Shown one piece after another: positions 45,580 through 54,826 of a stretch of DNA of 64,000 nt. Source of the stretch: Rhodobacteraceae bacterium NBU2976 (GTDB taxonomy: Bacteria > Pseudomonadota > Alphaproteobacteria > Rhodobacterales > Rhodobacteraceae). Position numbers and translations under genes: made by a program. Under the pieces are notes generated by a model. It ran no database searches and had not been told where the DNA came from. It saw only the letters and a list, made by a program, of their open reading frames with translations. The stretch spans positions 2,170,001 through 2,234,000 of the forward strand of contig JALPRQ010000001.1 in the NCBI GenBank assembly GCA_023630215.1. The letters are read 5' to 3'. Position 1 is the stretch's first letter. Every line of letters starts with the position of its first letter.

Positions 45580-47787
45580 TTAGCCTTCGATGGCCGAGAA
45601 GATCGCGACCTTTTGCATCACCTCGCGAATGCGGTTGAGCAGGCACAAACGGTTGCGACGCACGATCTGGTTGTCGGCATTCACTTGCACGGTTTCAAAG
45701 AACTGGTCGATCGGTGCGCGCAACGCTGCCATGGCTTGCATGGCCGCCGCGAAATCCTCAGCTTTGAGCGCCGCAGAGATCGCGGGCTCGGCGGAATCCA
45801 GCGCCGTGAACAGGTCTTTTTCTGCGTCTTCTTCAGCAAACTTCACGTCTGGCGTGCCCTCATAGGCGACGCCGTCCTTCTTCTCCTCGGCGGCGAGGAT
45901 ATTGTTCGCCCGTTTATATCCCTGCAACAGGTTGGTGCCGTCGTCGGTTTTCAAAAACGCCGTCAGGGCCTCGGCCCGCATCACCACCAGCGCAATATCG
46001 TCGCGGTTTGGCATCGCCAGAACCGCATCAATCACGTCATGTGAAATTCCTTCATCGCGCAGATAAACCTTCAGTCGATCATGGAAGAACGCCACCAGAT
46101 CATCGCTGATCTCGCCCACGCCACTGCTGAATGCCGCATCTTTCCAATGCTGACCTTCGGCACCTGCGGCGGCAATCTGGGTTTCCATTTCGGTGTGGAA
46201 TCCGTGCGTGGCGAGTGTCGCCAGAAGTTTGCCCTTCACCCCGTCACCACCAAGTTTGATCCGTAATATTTGGCTATCAAAAAGCCGATCCATATGCAGG
46301 CGGAGTTTATTGTTCAGAACCAACCGAATAACCCCAAGCGCTGCCCGCCGCAGCGCGAACGGGTCTTTCGATCCCGTCGGCTTCTCGTCAATCGCCCAGA
46401 ATCCGGTGAGCGCGTCGATTTTGTCGGCCAAAGCTACCGCGACCGACACCGGGGCCGACGGCACATCATCCGACGGCCCTAGCGGCGAGTAATGTTCCGC
46501 ACAGGCCTCCGGCACACCATCGTCATGCCCGGCATGGGCCGCATAATAGCGCCCCATCGTTCCCTGCAATTCCGGGAACTCATAGACCATTTCTGACGCG
46601 AGGTCCGCCTTCGCTACCCGCGCAGCCTCGGCCGCCAGATCAGGTTTCGCGCCAACCAGCGGCGCAATCTCGCGTGCCAGCGCTTCGATCCGCGCAATGC
46701 GTTCGGCCTGTGTGCCCAGCTTGTTATGGAAGGTCACATTTGCCAGCGGTGCGGCCATGCCTTCCAGCCCCTCACGCTCCACCGTGCGCAAATCATTTTC
46801 CCAGAAGAATTTCGCGTCCGACAGCCGCGCGAACAGTACCTTCTGGTTGCCCGCAAGGATCGTCTTGCCATTATCCGCCGTCTCGCGGTTCGCCACCGTG
46901 ATAAATTTCACGATCTTGCCCGACTTCGGATCACGGACCGAGAAAAACTTCTGATGTTCCTTCATCGACGTCTGCAACACCTCCGGCGGCAGCCCGATGA
47001 AATCTTCGGCAATATCGCCCATCAGCACGACGGGCCATTCGACCAGCCCGGCGACCTCGGCCAGCAGGCCGCGATCCTCGACAACCTCCAGCCCTTGGGC
47101 GAAGGCCAAATTCTTGGCGTCTTCCCAGATGTGATCGGCCCGCTCCGCCGGGTCCAGAACCACCTTGGCGGCTTTCAGCTTGGCTTCGTAATCATCAAAC
47201 GAGGTGACCGCAAACCGGCCCGAGGACATGAAGCGATGCCCCTCGGTCGTGTTCCCAGCCTCGATCCCGTCGACGGCAAACGGCACAACCTCCGCCCCCT
47301 CCTCATCCGTCAGGATACACAAGATTGAATGCAACGGCCGCACCCAACGCAAGCTACCCGCACCCCAGCGCATCGATTTCGGCCAGGGGAAATTGCGGAT
47401 CGTCGCCTCGACCACCTCGGCGATTAGACCGATTGAAGGAACAGATGGTTCAGTTTTGCTTAGGTGGTAATATTGGCCTTTGGAATCCTCACGAATTTCC
47501 AGTTCAGATTCCTCAGCACCTTGGTTTCTTAGAAAGCCCTGAAGTGCTGCTTCCGGCGCTCCAACGCGAGGTCCCTTTGCCTCGGTTTCGATTGAATAGG
47601 TTTGTTTCGCGACATCAGATACTGTCAAAGTTAAACGCCGCGGAGTGGAGAAGGCTTTTGAGCCAGCGTGGTAGATACCAGCCTTGGTCAAACCTTCCTC
47701 GATAAGTCTACTCAGATCCTCACCCGCGCGCGCTTGCATCCGCGCCGGGATTTCTTCGGAGAATAGCTCTAACAGCAAATCGGGCAT
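45580..47787 (-). CDS. glyS: Glycine--tRNA ligase beta subunit
   Basis: A 735-residue beta subunit of the heterotetrameric bacterial GlyRS. It begins LLLELFSEEIPARMQ and carries TIRNFPWPKSMRWG, HRFMSSGRF, SMKEHQKFFSVRD and, at the end, the DALR-like tRNA-binding region (RNRLCLLNRIREVMQKVA). The coding DNA between about 47,410 and 47,700 is clearly more AT-rich than the rest of the gene, covering residues ~30-125. It follows DUF6446 by 2 bases in the glyQ-DUF6446-glyS unit. Confidence 0.95.
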   Translation of the reverse strand: MPDLLLELFSEEIPARMQARAGEDLSRLIEEGLTKAGIYHAGSKAFSTPRRLTLTVSDVAKQTYSIETEAKGPRVGAPEAALQGFLRNQGAEESELEIREDSKGQYYHLSKTEPSVPSIGLIAEVVEATIRNFPWPKSMRWGAGSLRWVRPLHSILCILTDEEGAEVVPFAVDGIEAGNTTEGHRFMSSGRFAVTSFDDYEAKLKAAKVVLDPAERADHIWEDAKNLAFAQGLEVVEDRGLLAEVAGLVEWPVVLMGDIAEDFIGLPPEVLQTSMKEHQKFFSVRDPKSGKIVKFITVANRETADNGKTILAGNQKVLFARLSDAKFFWENDLRTVEREGLEGMAAPLANVTFHNKLGTQAERIARIEALAREIAPLVGAKPDLAAEAARVAKADLASEMVYEFPELQGTMGRYYAAHAGHDDGVPEACAEHYSPLGPSDDVPSAPVSVAVALADKIDALTGFWAIDEKPTGSKDPFALRRAALGVIRLVLNNKLRLHMDRLFDSQILRIKLGGDGVKGKLLATLATHGFHTEMETQIAAAGAEGQHWKDAAFSSGVGEISDDLVAFFHDRLKVYLRDEGISHDVIDAVLAMPNRDDIALVVMRAEALTAFLKTDDGTNLLQGYKRANNILAAEEKKDGVAYEGTPDVKFAEEDAEKDLFTALDSAEPAISAALKAEDFAAAMQAMAALRAPIDQFFETVQVNADNQIVRRNRLCLLNRIREVMQKVAIFSAIEG

Positions 47788-47789
47788 GG

Positions 47790-48281
47790 TTAACTCTCTG
47801 GTTGGGGCGGGCAGCCCTCGGGCAGCGGATCACCGGCAAACGCGGCTTCCCCACAGGCATTAATCTGGCGCCACATATAGGCGCGGCCGTCCTCGTATTG
47901 CACGATGAACCGGTCAAACCCATAGGTGGTATTTTCATCCGCAAGGATCGCGGTCGCTGCCCCGCTTTGCAGATCAGCCGTGATTTTGGCAGCGTCGAAA
48001 CAATCAAACCAACCCGGCGCGACCAGTGGGGTTGCGACATCCTTGAACTCGTCCGACGGCCAGTAATCCCAGTCCACCGTAAAGCAGGCGCGCATCTTTA
48101 GTGGCGACGTATATGCATCTATCCCGCGATAGTCGCTGACGGGAAACGCGTCGCCATAGGCAGTGACCTCGGTCACATCCGTGACCTCGTAATAATAGGC
48201 GCGTGTCTGAAAGTACCAAAGCGCCACGCCAAATATCAGCGTGAATCCAACCAGCCCAGACATAAGGATTTTGCCGTTCAT
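47790..48281 (-). CDS. DUF6446 family membrane-anchored protein
   Basis: A 163-residue protein with one N-terminal membrane helix ([20 protein letters not shown]) and a periplasmic-side domain with conserved aromatics and four cysteines ([41 protein letters not shown]). DUF6446 appears to be a Rhodobacterales family with unknown function. It sits between glyQ (ATGA overlap) and glyS (2-base gap), so it is translated with the two tRNA-synthetase subunits. Confidence 0.8.
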   Translation of the reverse strand: MNGKILMSGLVGFTLIFGVALWYFQTRAYYYEVTDVTEVTAYGDAFPVSDYRGIDAYTSPLKMRACFTVDWDYWPSDEFKDVATPLVAPGWFDCFDAAKITADLQSGAATAILADENTTYGFDRFIVQYEDGRAYMWRQINACGEAAFAGDPLPEGCPPQPES

Positions 48282-49222
48282 GCGCCACCCGCAGGGGTTT
48301 GGATAAACGCATCAGCACACATCTTGGTCAGCGCCCGCACGCGGCCGATATAGGCCTGCCGTTCGGTCACCGAAATAACGCCGCGGGCATCCAGCAGGTT
48401 AAACACATGGCTGGCCTTGATCGCCTGATCATAGGCAGGGTGCGCCATGATGATCCGCTTGCCGGTTTTAGGGTCCTCCGCCGGGGCGTCCAGAATGCGC
48501 TGGCACTCGGCCTCGGCATCTTCAAAATGTTTCAGCAATGTGTCCGTGTCCGCCACATCGAAATTCCAGCGGGAATATTCCTGCTCCGTCTGGCGGAAAA
48601 TGTCGCCATAGGTCAATGGAATCGGCGTTTGTGGATCGTTGAACGGCATATCCATGACGTGATCAACGCCCAGCACATACATCGCCAGACGTTCCAAACC
48701 ATAGGTCAATTCGCCTGAAACCGGGTGGCAATCATGCCCGCCAACCTGCTGGAAATAAGTGAACTGACTGACTTCCATCCCGTCGCACCACACCTCCCAG
48801 CCCAAGCCCCAAGCGCCCAAGGTCGGGCTCTCCCAGTCATCTTCGACGAAGCGGATGTCGTGCAGCTCCATATCAATCCCGATCGCTCGCAGTGATCCAA
48901 GATACAGCTCTTGCAAATCGGGTGGCGAGGGTTTGATGATCACCTGATACTGATAATAATGCTGCAACCGGTTCGGGTTTTCCCCATAACGCCCGTCTGT
49001 CGGACGGCGCGACGGCTGCACATAGGCCGCCGCCCAAGGTTGCGTTCCCAGTGAGCGCAAGGTGGTTGCCGGGTGGAACGTTCCAGCCCCAACCTCCATA
49101 TCATAGGGCTGTAAAATCGCGCAGCCTTTGCCAGACCAATAGGTCTGCAAGCGAAGAAGGATTTCCTGAAAACTGCGCGGTGCGTTGTTACCCATTGTGA
49201 ACCCGTCGTTTAACGTCGCCAT
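48278..49222 (-). CDS. glyQ: Glycine--tRNA ligase alpha subunit
   Basis: A 314-residue catalytic alpha subunit: [60 protein letters not shown] and [19 protein letters not shown]. It activates glycine and works with GlyS. Start choice between the ATG at 49222 and one nine codons on (MGNNAPRSF) is open; neither has a strong Shine-Dalgarno. It is the first synthetase gene of the unit, 30 bases after trkH. Confidence 0.95.
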   Translation of the reverse strand: MATLNDGFTMGNNAPRSFQEILLRLQTYWSGKGCAILQPYDMEVGAGTFHPATTLRSLGTQPWAAAYVQPSRRPTDGRYGENPNRLQHYYQYQVIIKPSPPDLQELYLGSLRAIGIDMELHDIRFVEDDWESPTLGAWGLGWEVWCDGMEVSQFTYFQQVGGHDCHPVSGELTYGLERLAMYVLGVDHVMDMPFNDPQTPIPLTYGDIFRQTEQEYSRWNFDVADTDTLLKHFEDAEAECQRILDAPAEDPKTGKRIIMAHPAYDQAIKASHVFNLLDARGVISVTERQAYIGRVRALTKMCADAFIQTPAGGA

Positions 49223-49252
49223 TCCATACGCATGGGCGTCGAAACCGTCAAC

Positions 49253-50701
49253 CTAATGCCGCCAGAAGGCTGCCGTGAACAACACATAAACCGCCAACAA
49301 CTCCAACCGACCAATCAGCATGGTAATCGCCAGCACCCATTTCGCCGGATCGGACAAGCTGAAGAAGTTGCCAGACGGACCGATGATATCACCCAGACCG
49401 GGTCCAACATTGGCAAGCGCGGTTGCCGCCCCGGAAATCGCCGTGATCGGATCCAACCCCAGAAGGCTAAGCAGCATCGCAACCGTTGCCAAGGTCATCA
49501 TGAACGCAACAAAGAACGACATGACGGAGCTGAAAACATCTTCGCCCACCGGTCGCCCCTCGTAGCGGGGCGAGAAGATGCCATGCGGGCTATAGATTTT
49601 CATGATCTGACTTTTGATGGCCGCAAACAGCAACTGGTATCGAAAGATCTTCACCGAACAACAGGTTGATCCCGCGCATCCCCCGATCAAACCGATCAGG
49701 AAGAATACCGTCATCGAAAAGGGCGCCCAAAGTTGATAATCCACGCTGGCGTAACCGGTTCCCGACATGATCGAGGTTACGTTGAATAACGCCTCACGAA
49801 ATACAAGTTCGTAATGGTGGTCTTCGTATATCACCCGATAGAGCGCGAGAATAGCGACCACTCCAAATATCGTAAGCAGGAAAATGTGAACCTGTGTGTC
49901 GCGCAATATTGGCTTTGCTGTTCCTGACAATAATTGCACATAGCGCACGAAGGGAATCGACGCCAAAACCATGAACGCCGAGGCGACATATTCCGGTATG
50001 CCCTGAAATTGACCGAACGAGGCGTCATAGGTCGAAAATCCCCCCGTGGACATTGTCGTCAAAGCGTGTGCAACCGCGTCAAAGGGGCTCATTCCAACCA
50101 AGAGATAAGACAGGGCGCACGCCAATGTCAGAAAGAAATATATTGATGCAATGGAAGACGCGATTTCCACCGCACGTGGCAGCACCTTACCCATTGTGTC
50201 GAATGCCTCGGATCGGAATATCTGCATGCCGCCAACCTTCAGTGCCGGCAAGAAGGCCATTGCGACAACGATAATCCCAACACCGCCAAACCATTGTAGC
50301 ATCGCGCGCCAAAGCAACGTTCCTTTTGGCAGGGATTCCAATTCCCGAAAGACGGTAGATCCCGTTGTTGTCAGTCCTGACATCGATTCAAAGAACGCGT
50401 CAGTAAAGGCGACATGAGGTGCGCCAAGCCAGAAGGGAAGCGCACCAAATATCGGCAGGACAAGCCAAGCAAGCGTGGTAATCAAAAAGATCTGTTGAAC
50501 ACGCAAACGATCAAGCTTGGCATTGGCACTGGCCAACGCCATCGTTCCGCCGACAACAACCGCGATCATCCCGCTGACGGCGAAATTTCCTGCCTCGGTT
50601 CCGTCTGTTGCGACTTCCAACAGAAAGGGAATAGCCATGGTCGCGCCAAACGCAACGGACAGCAGACCGATAACATATCCGACGGGACGAAAATCTATCA
50701 T
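49253..50701 (-). CDS. trkH: Trk-type potassium transporter membrane subunit TrkH
   Basis: A 482-residue inner-membrane protein with four M1-P-M2 units. The four selectivity-filter turns are visible: TTTGSTVF, TTMSTGGFS, MSGTGYASVD and LANVGPGLGD, with the gating-loop glycines in IGGCAGSTCCSVK. It takes up K+ using the proton/ion gradient and normally needs the cytoplasmic ring protein TrkA, which is not in the window. The ATG at 50701 gives the family start MIDFRPVGYV; the frame continues upstream without support. Confidence 0.94.
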   Translation of the reverse strand: MIDFRPVGYVIGLLSVAFGATMAIPFLLEVATDGTEAGNFAVSGMIAVVVGGTMALASANAKLDRLRVQQIFLITTLAWLVLPIFGALPFWLGAPHVAFTDAFFESMSGLTTTGSTVFRELESLPKGTLLWRAMLQWFGGVGIIVVAMAFLPALKVGGMQIFRSEAFDTMGKVLPRAVEIASSIASIYFFLTLACALSYLLVGMSPFDAVAHALTTMSTGGFSTYDASFGQFQGIPEYVASAFMVLASIPFVRYVQLLSGTAKPILRDTQVHIFLLTIFGVVAILALYRVIYEDHHYELVFREALFNVTSIMSGTGYASVDYQLWAPFSMTVFFLIGLIGGCAGSTCCSVKIFRYQLLFAAIKSQIMKIYSPHGIFSPRYEGRPVGEDVFSSVMSFFVAFMMTLATVAMLLSLLGLDPITAISGAATALANVGPGLGDIIGPSGNFFSLSDPAKWVLAITMLIGRLELLAVYVLFTAAFWRH

Positions 50702-50783
50702 GTGGCAAGCCATTGCGCTTTGCCAAGGCACTGTCAAGCAGCGCGTGGGGAATTTGGCGGGGTCTGTCCCCGCCAATCCGCAA

Positions 50784-51422
50784 TTAGGATCCGCGGTTTG
50801 TGGGGTTGCCGATCATGTCCATGAACTCCTTGCGAAGCTCGCGATCAGTCAGGAAATCCCCCAACATCGAGGAGGTCACCATAGTCACACCAGGCTTGTG
50901 AACACCACGGGTAGACATGCAGTGATGCTCCCCTTCCAGAACGACGGCGACACCACGGGGTTTCAACACATCATACAGAACCTGTGCAATCTGCTGATTC
51001 ATCTTTTCCTGAACCTGCAACCGCTTGGCAAAGGTATTTACAACACGCGCCAGTTTGGAAATTCCGACAACGCGTTCGGTGGGAATATAGGCAACATGAG
51101 CCACACCAATGATCGGTGCCATGTGATGTTCGCAATAGGATTCAAAACGAATGTCGCGAAGAAGAACCATCCCCGAATAGCCTTCGACCTCGCCAAACGT
51201 GCGTTGCAGCATGTCTACGGGGTCTTCGTCATAGCCACGGAACCAATCGCGATACGCTTTGGTGACGCGTTTGGGCGTATCCAGCAACCCTTCGCGGTCA
51301 GGATCATCACCTGCCCAACGCAGCAGCGTCCGAACCGCTTCTTCTGCCTCTTCCTTCGAGGGGCGTTTGACCAATGCCTCGGTGTCCTTATCTGTTGCCA
51401 GGTCCCTATTGTGAACGTTCAC
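50784..51422 (-). CDS. folE: GTP cyclohydrolase I
   Basis: A 212-residue type I enzyme making dihydroneopterin triphosphate from GTP, the first step of folate synthesis. The zinc ligands are in [14 protein letters not shown] and [31 protein letters not shown] is the substrate region. Upstream, two 18-bp dyads and GTTAAC repeats lie in the gap after metZ, suggesting dedicated regulation. The other folate genes (folB, folP) are about 10 kb away. Confidence 0.95.
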   Translation of the reverse strand: MNVHNRDLATDKDTEALVKRPSKEEAEEAVRTLLRWAGDDPDREGLLDTPKRVTKAYRDWFRGYDEDPVDMLQRTFGEVEGYSGMVLLRDIRFESYCEHHMAPIIGVAHVAYIPTERVVGISKLARVVNTFAKRLQVQEKMNQQIAQVLYDVLKPRGVAVVLEGEHHCMSTRGVHKPGVTMVTSSMLGDFLTDRELRKEFMDMIGNPTNRGS

Positions 51423-51485
51423 GTGTATTTCTCCTATTCGACAGGCGCAAGCAAATCCTCCGGTCGACCCGGCTTGGAAGCACTT

Positions 51486-51553
51486 GGTTACAATATCGTT
51501 ACCATTCCAGCGAAATGGTTAACAATTCGTTACCTATAGTTGTTAACGTTAAC
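51486..51553. promoter_or_regulatory. Paired 18-bp dyads and GTTAAC repeats upstream of folE
   Basis: In plus-strand terms GGTTACAATATCGTTACC (51486-51503) and GGTTAACAATTCGTTACC (51517-51534) are two copies of the same 18-bp dyad, 31 bases (three helical turns) apart. A GTTAACGTTAAC palindrome (51542-51553) follows. They occupy the folE promoter, 64-131 bases before its ATG. They look like tandem operators of an unidentified regulator. Confidence 0.6.
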
Positions 51554-51563
51554 GTGTGCTAAA

Positions 51564-52754
51564 CTATTTGTTGATCACCTGGTCGAGCGCGTCAAGGATA
51601 TCCTGTTGAAGGTCTTCAGGGTCCTCTAACCCGATTGATATTCGCACCAGCCCGTCAGTAATCCCCAATTCCTGTCGCTGTTCTGCCGATAAACGTTGAT
51701 GTGTCGTCGTTGCCGGGTGAGTCACCAGGCTTTTCGCGTCACCAAGATTATTCGAGATGAGAACAATTTTCAGATTGTTCAGGAACGTAAACGCCGCGTC
51801 TTTTCCCCCTTTGATGTCAAGCGAGATTACCGTTCCCCCGCCTGTCATCTGTTTACGGGCCAATTCGGCGTTTGGATGACTTTTTAGAAACGGGTAAATT
51901 ACACGTTCCAGTTTCGGATGCCCTTCCAGAGCACTTGCGATTTTCAGCGCTGTTTCCCCTTGGGCGTTGACGCGAAGCTCTAGTGTTTCCATTGCCTTTA
52001 GCATCACCCAGGCGCTGAACGGGCTTAATGCGCCACCGGTATGCTTCATATAGGGTTCGAAGGTTTTGCGGATATATTCTTTGGTGCCCAGCACCACGCC
52101 GCCCAGACAGCGCCCCTGCCCGTCGATATGTTTGGTCGCGGAATAGACGATGACATCCGCGCCCAGATCCAGCGAGCGTTGGAAAATTGGCGTTGCAAAG
52201 ACATTGTCGACAACCAGTTTCGCACCGACCGAGTGAATTATGTCAGCCACCGCGCGAATGTCGATGACTTCTAACGTCGGGTTAGACAAGGCTTCAACAA
52301 ATGCCAGTTTGGTATCCGGGCGCACCGCCGATTTCCATTCGTCAATATTACCACCATCGACAAAGGTGACCTCCACCCCAAAACGCGGCAACAGAGTTTC
52401 AATGATATAAAGACAGGATCCAAACAGCGCCTTGGCGCTGACCACGTGATCCCCGGCCTTCAACTGTGAAAACAGCGCCCCGTTGACCGCCGCCATGCCC
52501 GATGCGGTGGCAAACGCATCCTCCGCCCCTTCCAGCGCGGCGATACGTTCTTCGAACATGCGCACAGTAGGGTTGCCATAACGAGCATAGATATACTCAT
52601 CCGGGCCAGTTTCGATAAACCGCGCTTCCGCTTGTTCTGGACTGTCATAGACAAAACCTTGGGTCAGGAAGATCGCTTCCGACACCTCGTTATATTGCGA
52701 ACGGCGCGAGCCCTCATGCACAAGTTTTGTGCGGGTTTTCCAACTATCACTCAT
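51564..52754 (-). CDS. metZ: O-succinylhomoserine sulfhydrylase
   Basis: A 396-residue Cys/Met-metabolism PLP enzyme that makes homocysteine from O-succinylhomoserine and sulfide. Features are YARYGNPTVRMFEERIAALE, ATASGMAAVNGALFS, VVDNVFATPIFQ and the PLP lysine in VIVYSATKHIDGQGRCLGG. The SAM-II riboswitch and an intrinsic-terminator-like hairpin in its leader identify it as a methionine gene under SAM feedback. The gst gene is divergent. Confidence 0.94.
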   Translation of the reverse strand: MSDSWKTRTKLVHEGSRRSQYNEVSEAIFLTQGFVYDSPEQAEARFIETGPDEYIYARYGNPTVRMFEERIAALEGAEDAFATASGMAAVNGALFSQLKAGDHVVSAKALFGSCLYIIETLLPRFGVEVTFVDGGNIDEWKSAVRPDTKLAFVEALSNPTLEVIDIRAVADIIHSVGAKLVVDNVFATPIFQRSLDLGADVIVYSATKHIDGQGRCLGGVVLGTKEYIRKTFEPYMKHTGGALSPFSAWVMLKAMETLELRVNAQGETALKIASALEGHPKLERVIYPFLKSHPNAELARKQMTGGGTVISLDIKGGKDAAFTFLNNLKIVLISNNLGDAKSLVTHPATTTHQRLSAEQRQELGITDGLVRISIGLEDPEDLQQDILDALDQVINK

Positions 52755-52794
52755 CTTTTCTCACCGGTAATCCATCCGGCCCTTTCATAACAAA

Positions 52795-52820
52795 GCCCCA
52801 ATCGGGCAAACGATCGGGGC
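52795..52820 (-). terminator. Terminator-like hairpin in the metZ leader
   Basis: On the minus strand GCCCCGATCG (52820-52811) pairs over ten positions, with one G-T pair, with CGATTGGGGC (52804-52795) around a 6-base loop, and TTTGTT follows. It lies between the SAM-II aptamer and the metZ ATG, so it may be an attenuator. The T-run is short. Confidence 0.55.
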
Positions 52821-52832
52821 CAAGGGCCGCGA

Positions 52833-52887
52833 CCTCTTTAGCGGAATATTTACCGTGGCCCGCAATCCAGTCTCACAAATCGCCACA
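52833..52887 (-). promoter_or_regulatory. SAM-II riboswitch controlling metZ
   Basis: The minus strand shows the compact SAM-II (metA-type) aptamer: P1 arms GTGGC (52886-52882) and GCCAC, the invariant GATTTG after the first arm, GGATTGC in the loop, GGTAAA, and CCGCTAAAGAGG (52844-52833), whose 3' segment forms the pseudoknot with the loop. SAM-II elements bind S-adenosylmethionine and repress metA/metZ in alphaproteobacteria. A promoter-like TTGACC, 17 bases, then TAAAAA lies just upstream. Confidence 0.9.
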
Positions 52888-52985
52888 AGGGGTTTTTTAG
52901 AACAGCGCTGGCAGAGGGTCAATGCGTTTGTCGTCTTGCATCCTTTCGGCGATAGCCTTCTAATATAAACAAAGGGGAGCTGCAT

Positions 52986-53696
52986 ATGACCACACCAATC
53001 GAACTGTTCTACTGGCCAACACCGAATGGCTGGAAAATCTCTATCGCGCTCGAAGAATTCGGTCTGCCATATAACGTCAATTACGTGAATATCGGTGCGG
53101 GCGATCAATTCAAACCCGATTTTCTGAAAATCGCACCCAACAACCGGATGCCCGCAATCATTGACCCGGAGGGACCGGATGGTGAACCGATATCCATCTT
53201 TGAATCCGGGGCGATCCTACAATATCTGGCCCGCAAAACCGGCAAATTCGGCGGCCCGACGGAACGTGACCGGATCGCCGTTGATCAATGGCTGATGTGG
53301 CAGATGGGGGGGCTTGGTCCGATGGCCGGTCAGGCGCACCATTTCCTGAAATATGCCCCGGCAATGGACCCACCCAACGACCTGCCTTACGCAAAAGATC
53401 GGTATCGCAATGAAACCGGGCGGCTCTACGGTGTGCTGGATCGCCAGCTTGCCAATAATGAATATGTCGCGGGGGATTTCTACTCTATCGCCGATATGGC
53501 CATTTGGGGTTGGGCGTCGCTCTGGGAAGGTCAGGAGCAAGATATCGCTGATTTCCCGCATATGGAGCGCTGGTTGAAACTGGTGGGTGAGCGTCCGGCG
53601 GTGATCAAGGGGCGTGCCTTAGGTGCAGATATGCGATCTAATCTGCAGGATGACAAAAAGGCGCAGCAAGTTCTCTTTGGTCAGAAAAATAAATGA
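52986..53696 (+). CDS. Glutathione transferase of the YghU/nu class
   Basis: A 236-residue GST. The thioredoxin-fold N-terminus (IELFYWPTPNGWKISIALEE) carries the Thr/Pro-Asn-Gly motif of YghU/YfcG-type enzymes; FESGAILQYLARKTGKF is the glutathione gamma-Glu site; the helical C-terminus has YSIADMAIWGW (GST N-capping box region). Nu-class members have disulfide-bond reductase activity. GGGGAGCTGCAT precedes the ATG. The following DUF900 gene overlaps by four bases (ATGA). Confidence 0.9.
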   Translation: MTTPIELFYWPTPNGWKISIALEEFGLPYNVNYVNIGAGDQFKPDFLKIAPNNRMPAIIDPEGPDGEPISIFESGAILQYLARKTGKFGGPTERDRIAVDQWLMWQMGGLGPMAGQAHHFLKYAPAMDPPNDLPYAKDRYRNETGRLYGVLDRQLANNEYVAGDFYSIADMAIWGWASLWEGQEQDIADFPHMERWLKLVGERPAVIKGRALGADMRSNLQDDKKAQQVLFGQKNK

Positions 53697-54790
53697 AGCG
53701 CCGCGCGTTCCTCCTTGGTTCCACAGCAATGCTGGCGGGGTGCGCACCACCGGTTCTGCTGACCACTTTCCCGGGTCCCGCCCCGGGCGAGGTTGAGGAG
53801 GTTCTTGTCGCCACGTCCCGCGCGCCAACCGACGATCCGGGAATGATGTTTGACGGGGTGCGCTCCGACACGCTTCATTATTACCATCTGAATATCTCGG
53901 TCCCACCGAACCGCACACCGGGGCGGTTGGCTTATCCCGGCACAACACCAGACCCACAACGCGAGTTCATGGCGCTGGAACAACGCGAAATTGCGGACGA
54001 AACCGCCTTTTCCGCCGCAGTCAGCCGCACCCGTAACAACGCCCCGGCCAATGAACGCACAACGCTGGTGTTTGTCCACGGCTACAATATGACCTATCCG
54101 GAGGCCGTGTTCCGCGCCGCACAACTACGTGCCGATTTGGATGTCGACGGACCAACGGTTCTCTACAGCTGGCCCTCGGCAGGTAGGATCGGCCTTTACG
54201 CTTATGACCGCGACAGCGCGCTCTTCGGGCGCGAAGGGCTTGCCGACCTGCTGGTCACGCTTAGCAAAACCGGCAAGGTCGCGATTCTTGCGCATTCCAT
54301 GGGCACGTCCATCACGATGGAGGCGATCCGCACCCTGCGCCTGCAAGGCCGAAATGATGTTCTGAACCAACTGGAAGGTGTATTGCTGGCCGAAGCCGAC
54401 ATAGATATCGACGTCTTTCGCCGCCAGATCGAGGATCTCGACACCACCCGCTTGCCAATCATCGTCACCGCCTCGGATCGTGACCGGGCGCTGATGGTAT
54501 CCAGCATCATCACCGGCGGTCACCCCCGCGTCGGCAATGCCGAAAACATCGACGCGCTGAATGATCTGGGCGTCTTCGTCGTCGACATCAGCGCGATCGA
54601 AGATCAGGCAGAGGACAGCGTTCTGGGTCACAACGCATTCGCTACGTCGCCAACCATGCTGTCGCTGCTCGGCTCTGGCGATCTGATTGCCGCACTACAG
54701 CAAGGCGATCCAGACGGCGTGGTTCTTCTGCGCGGCGTTGCGAACGCATCCTTTGCGATTGCCTATCTACCGACGCTGATCCTCGGCTGA
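53693..54790 (+). CDS. DUF900 alpha/beta-hydrolase lipoprotein
   Basis: A 365-residue protein with a lipoprotein signal (RRAFLLGSTAMLAGC, lipobox Cys near residue 17), then an alpha/beta-hydrolase: oxyanion strand TLVFVHGYNMTYPEAVFRA, nucleophile elbow ILAHSMGTSITME (Ser), Asp in IIVTASDRDRALM and His in VLGHNAFATSPTML. DUF900 proteins are of unknown substrate. It is probably attached to a membrane facing the periplasm. It overlaps gst by ATGA. Confidence 0.88.
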   Translation: MKRRAFLLGSTAMLAGCAPPVLLTTFPGPAPGEVEEVLVATSRAPTDDPGMMFDGVRSDTLHYYHLNISVPPNRTPGRLAYPGTTPDPQREFMALEQREIADETAFSAAVSRTRNNAPANERTTLVFVHGYNMTYPEAVFRAAQLRADLDVDGPTVLYSWPSAGRIGLYAYDRDSALFGREGLADLLVTLSKTGKVAILAHSMGTSITMEAIRTLRLQGRNDVLNQLEGVLLAEADIDIDVFRRQIEDLDTTRLPIIVTASDRDRALMVSSIITGGHPRVGNAENIDALNDLGVFVVDISAIEDQAEDSVLGHNAFATSPTMLSLLGSGDLIAALQQGDPDGVVLLRGVANASFAIAYLPTLILG

Positions 54791-54826
54791 TCTTGCGCTT
54801 GGCGACCGCTCTGCTATAGCGAAACC

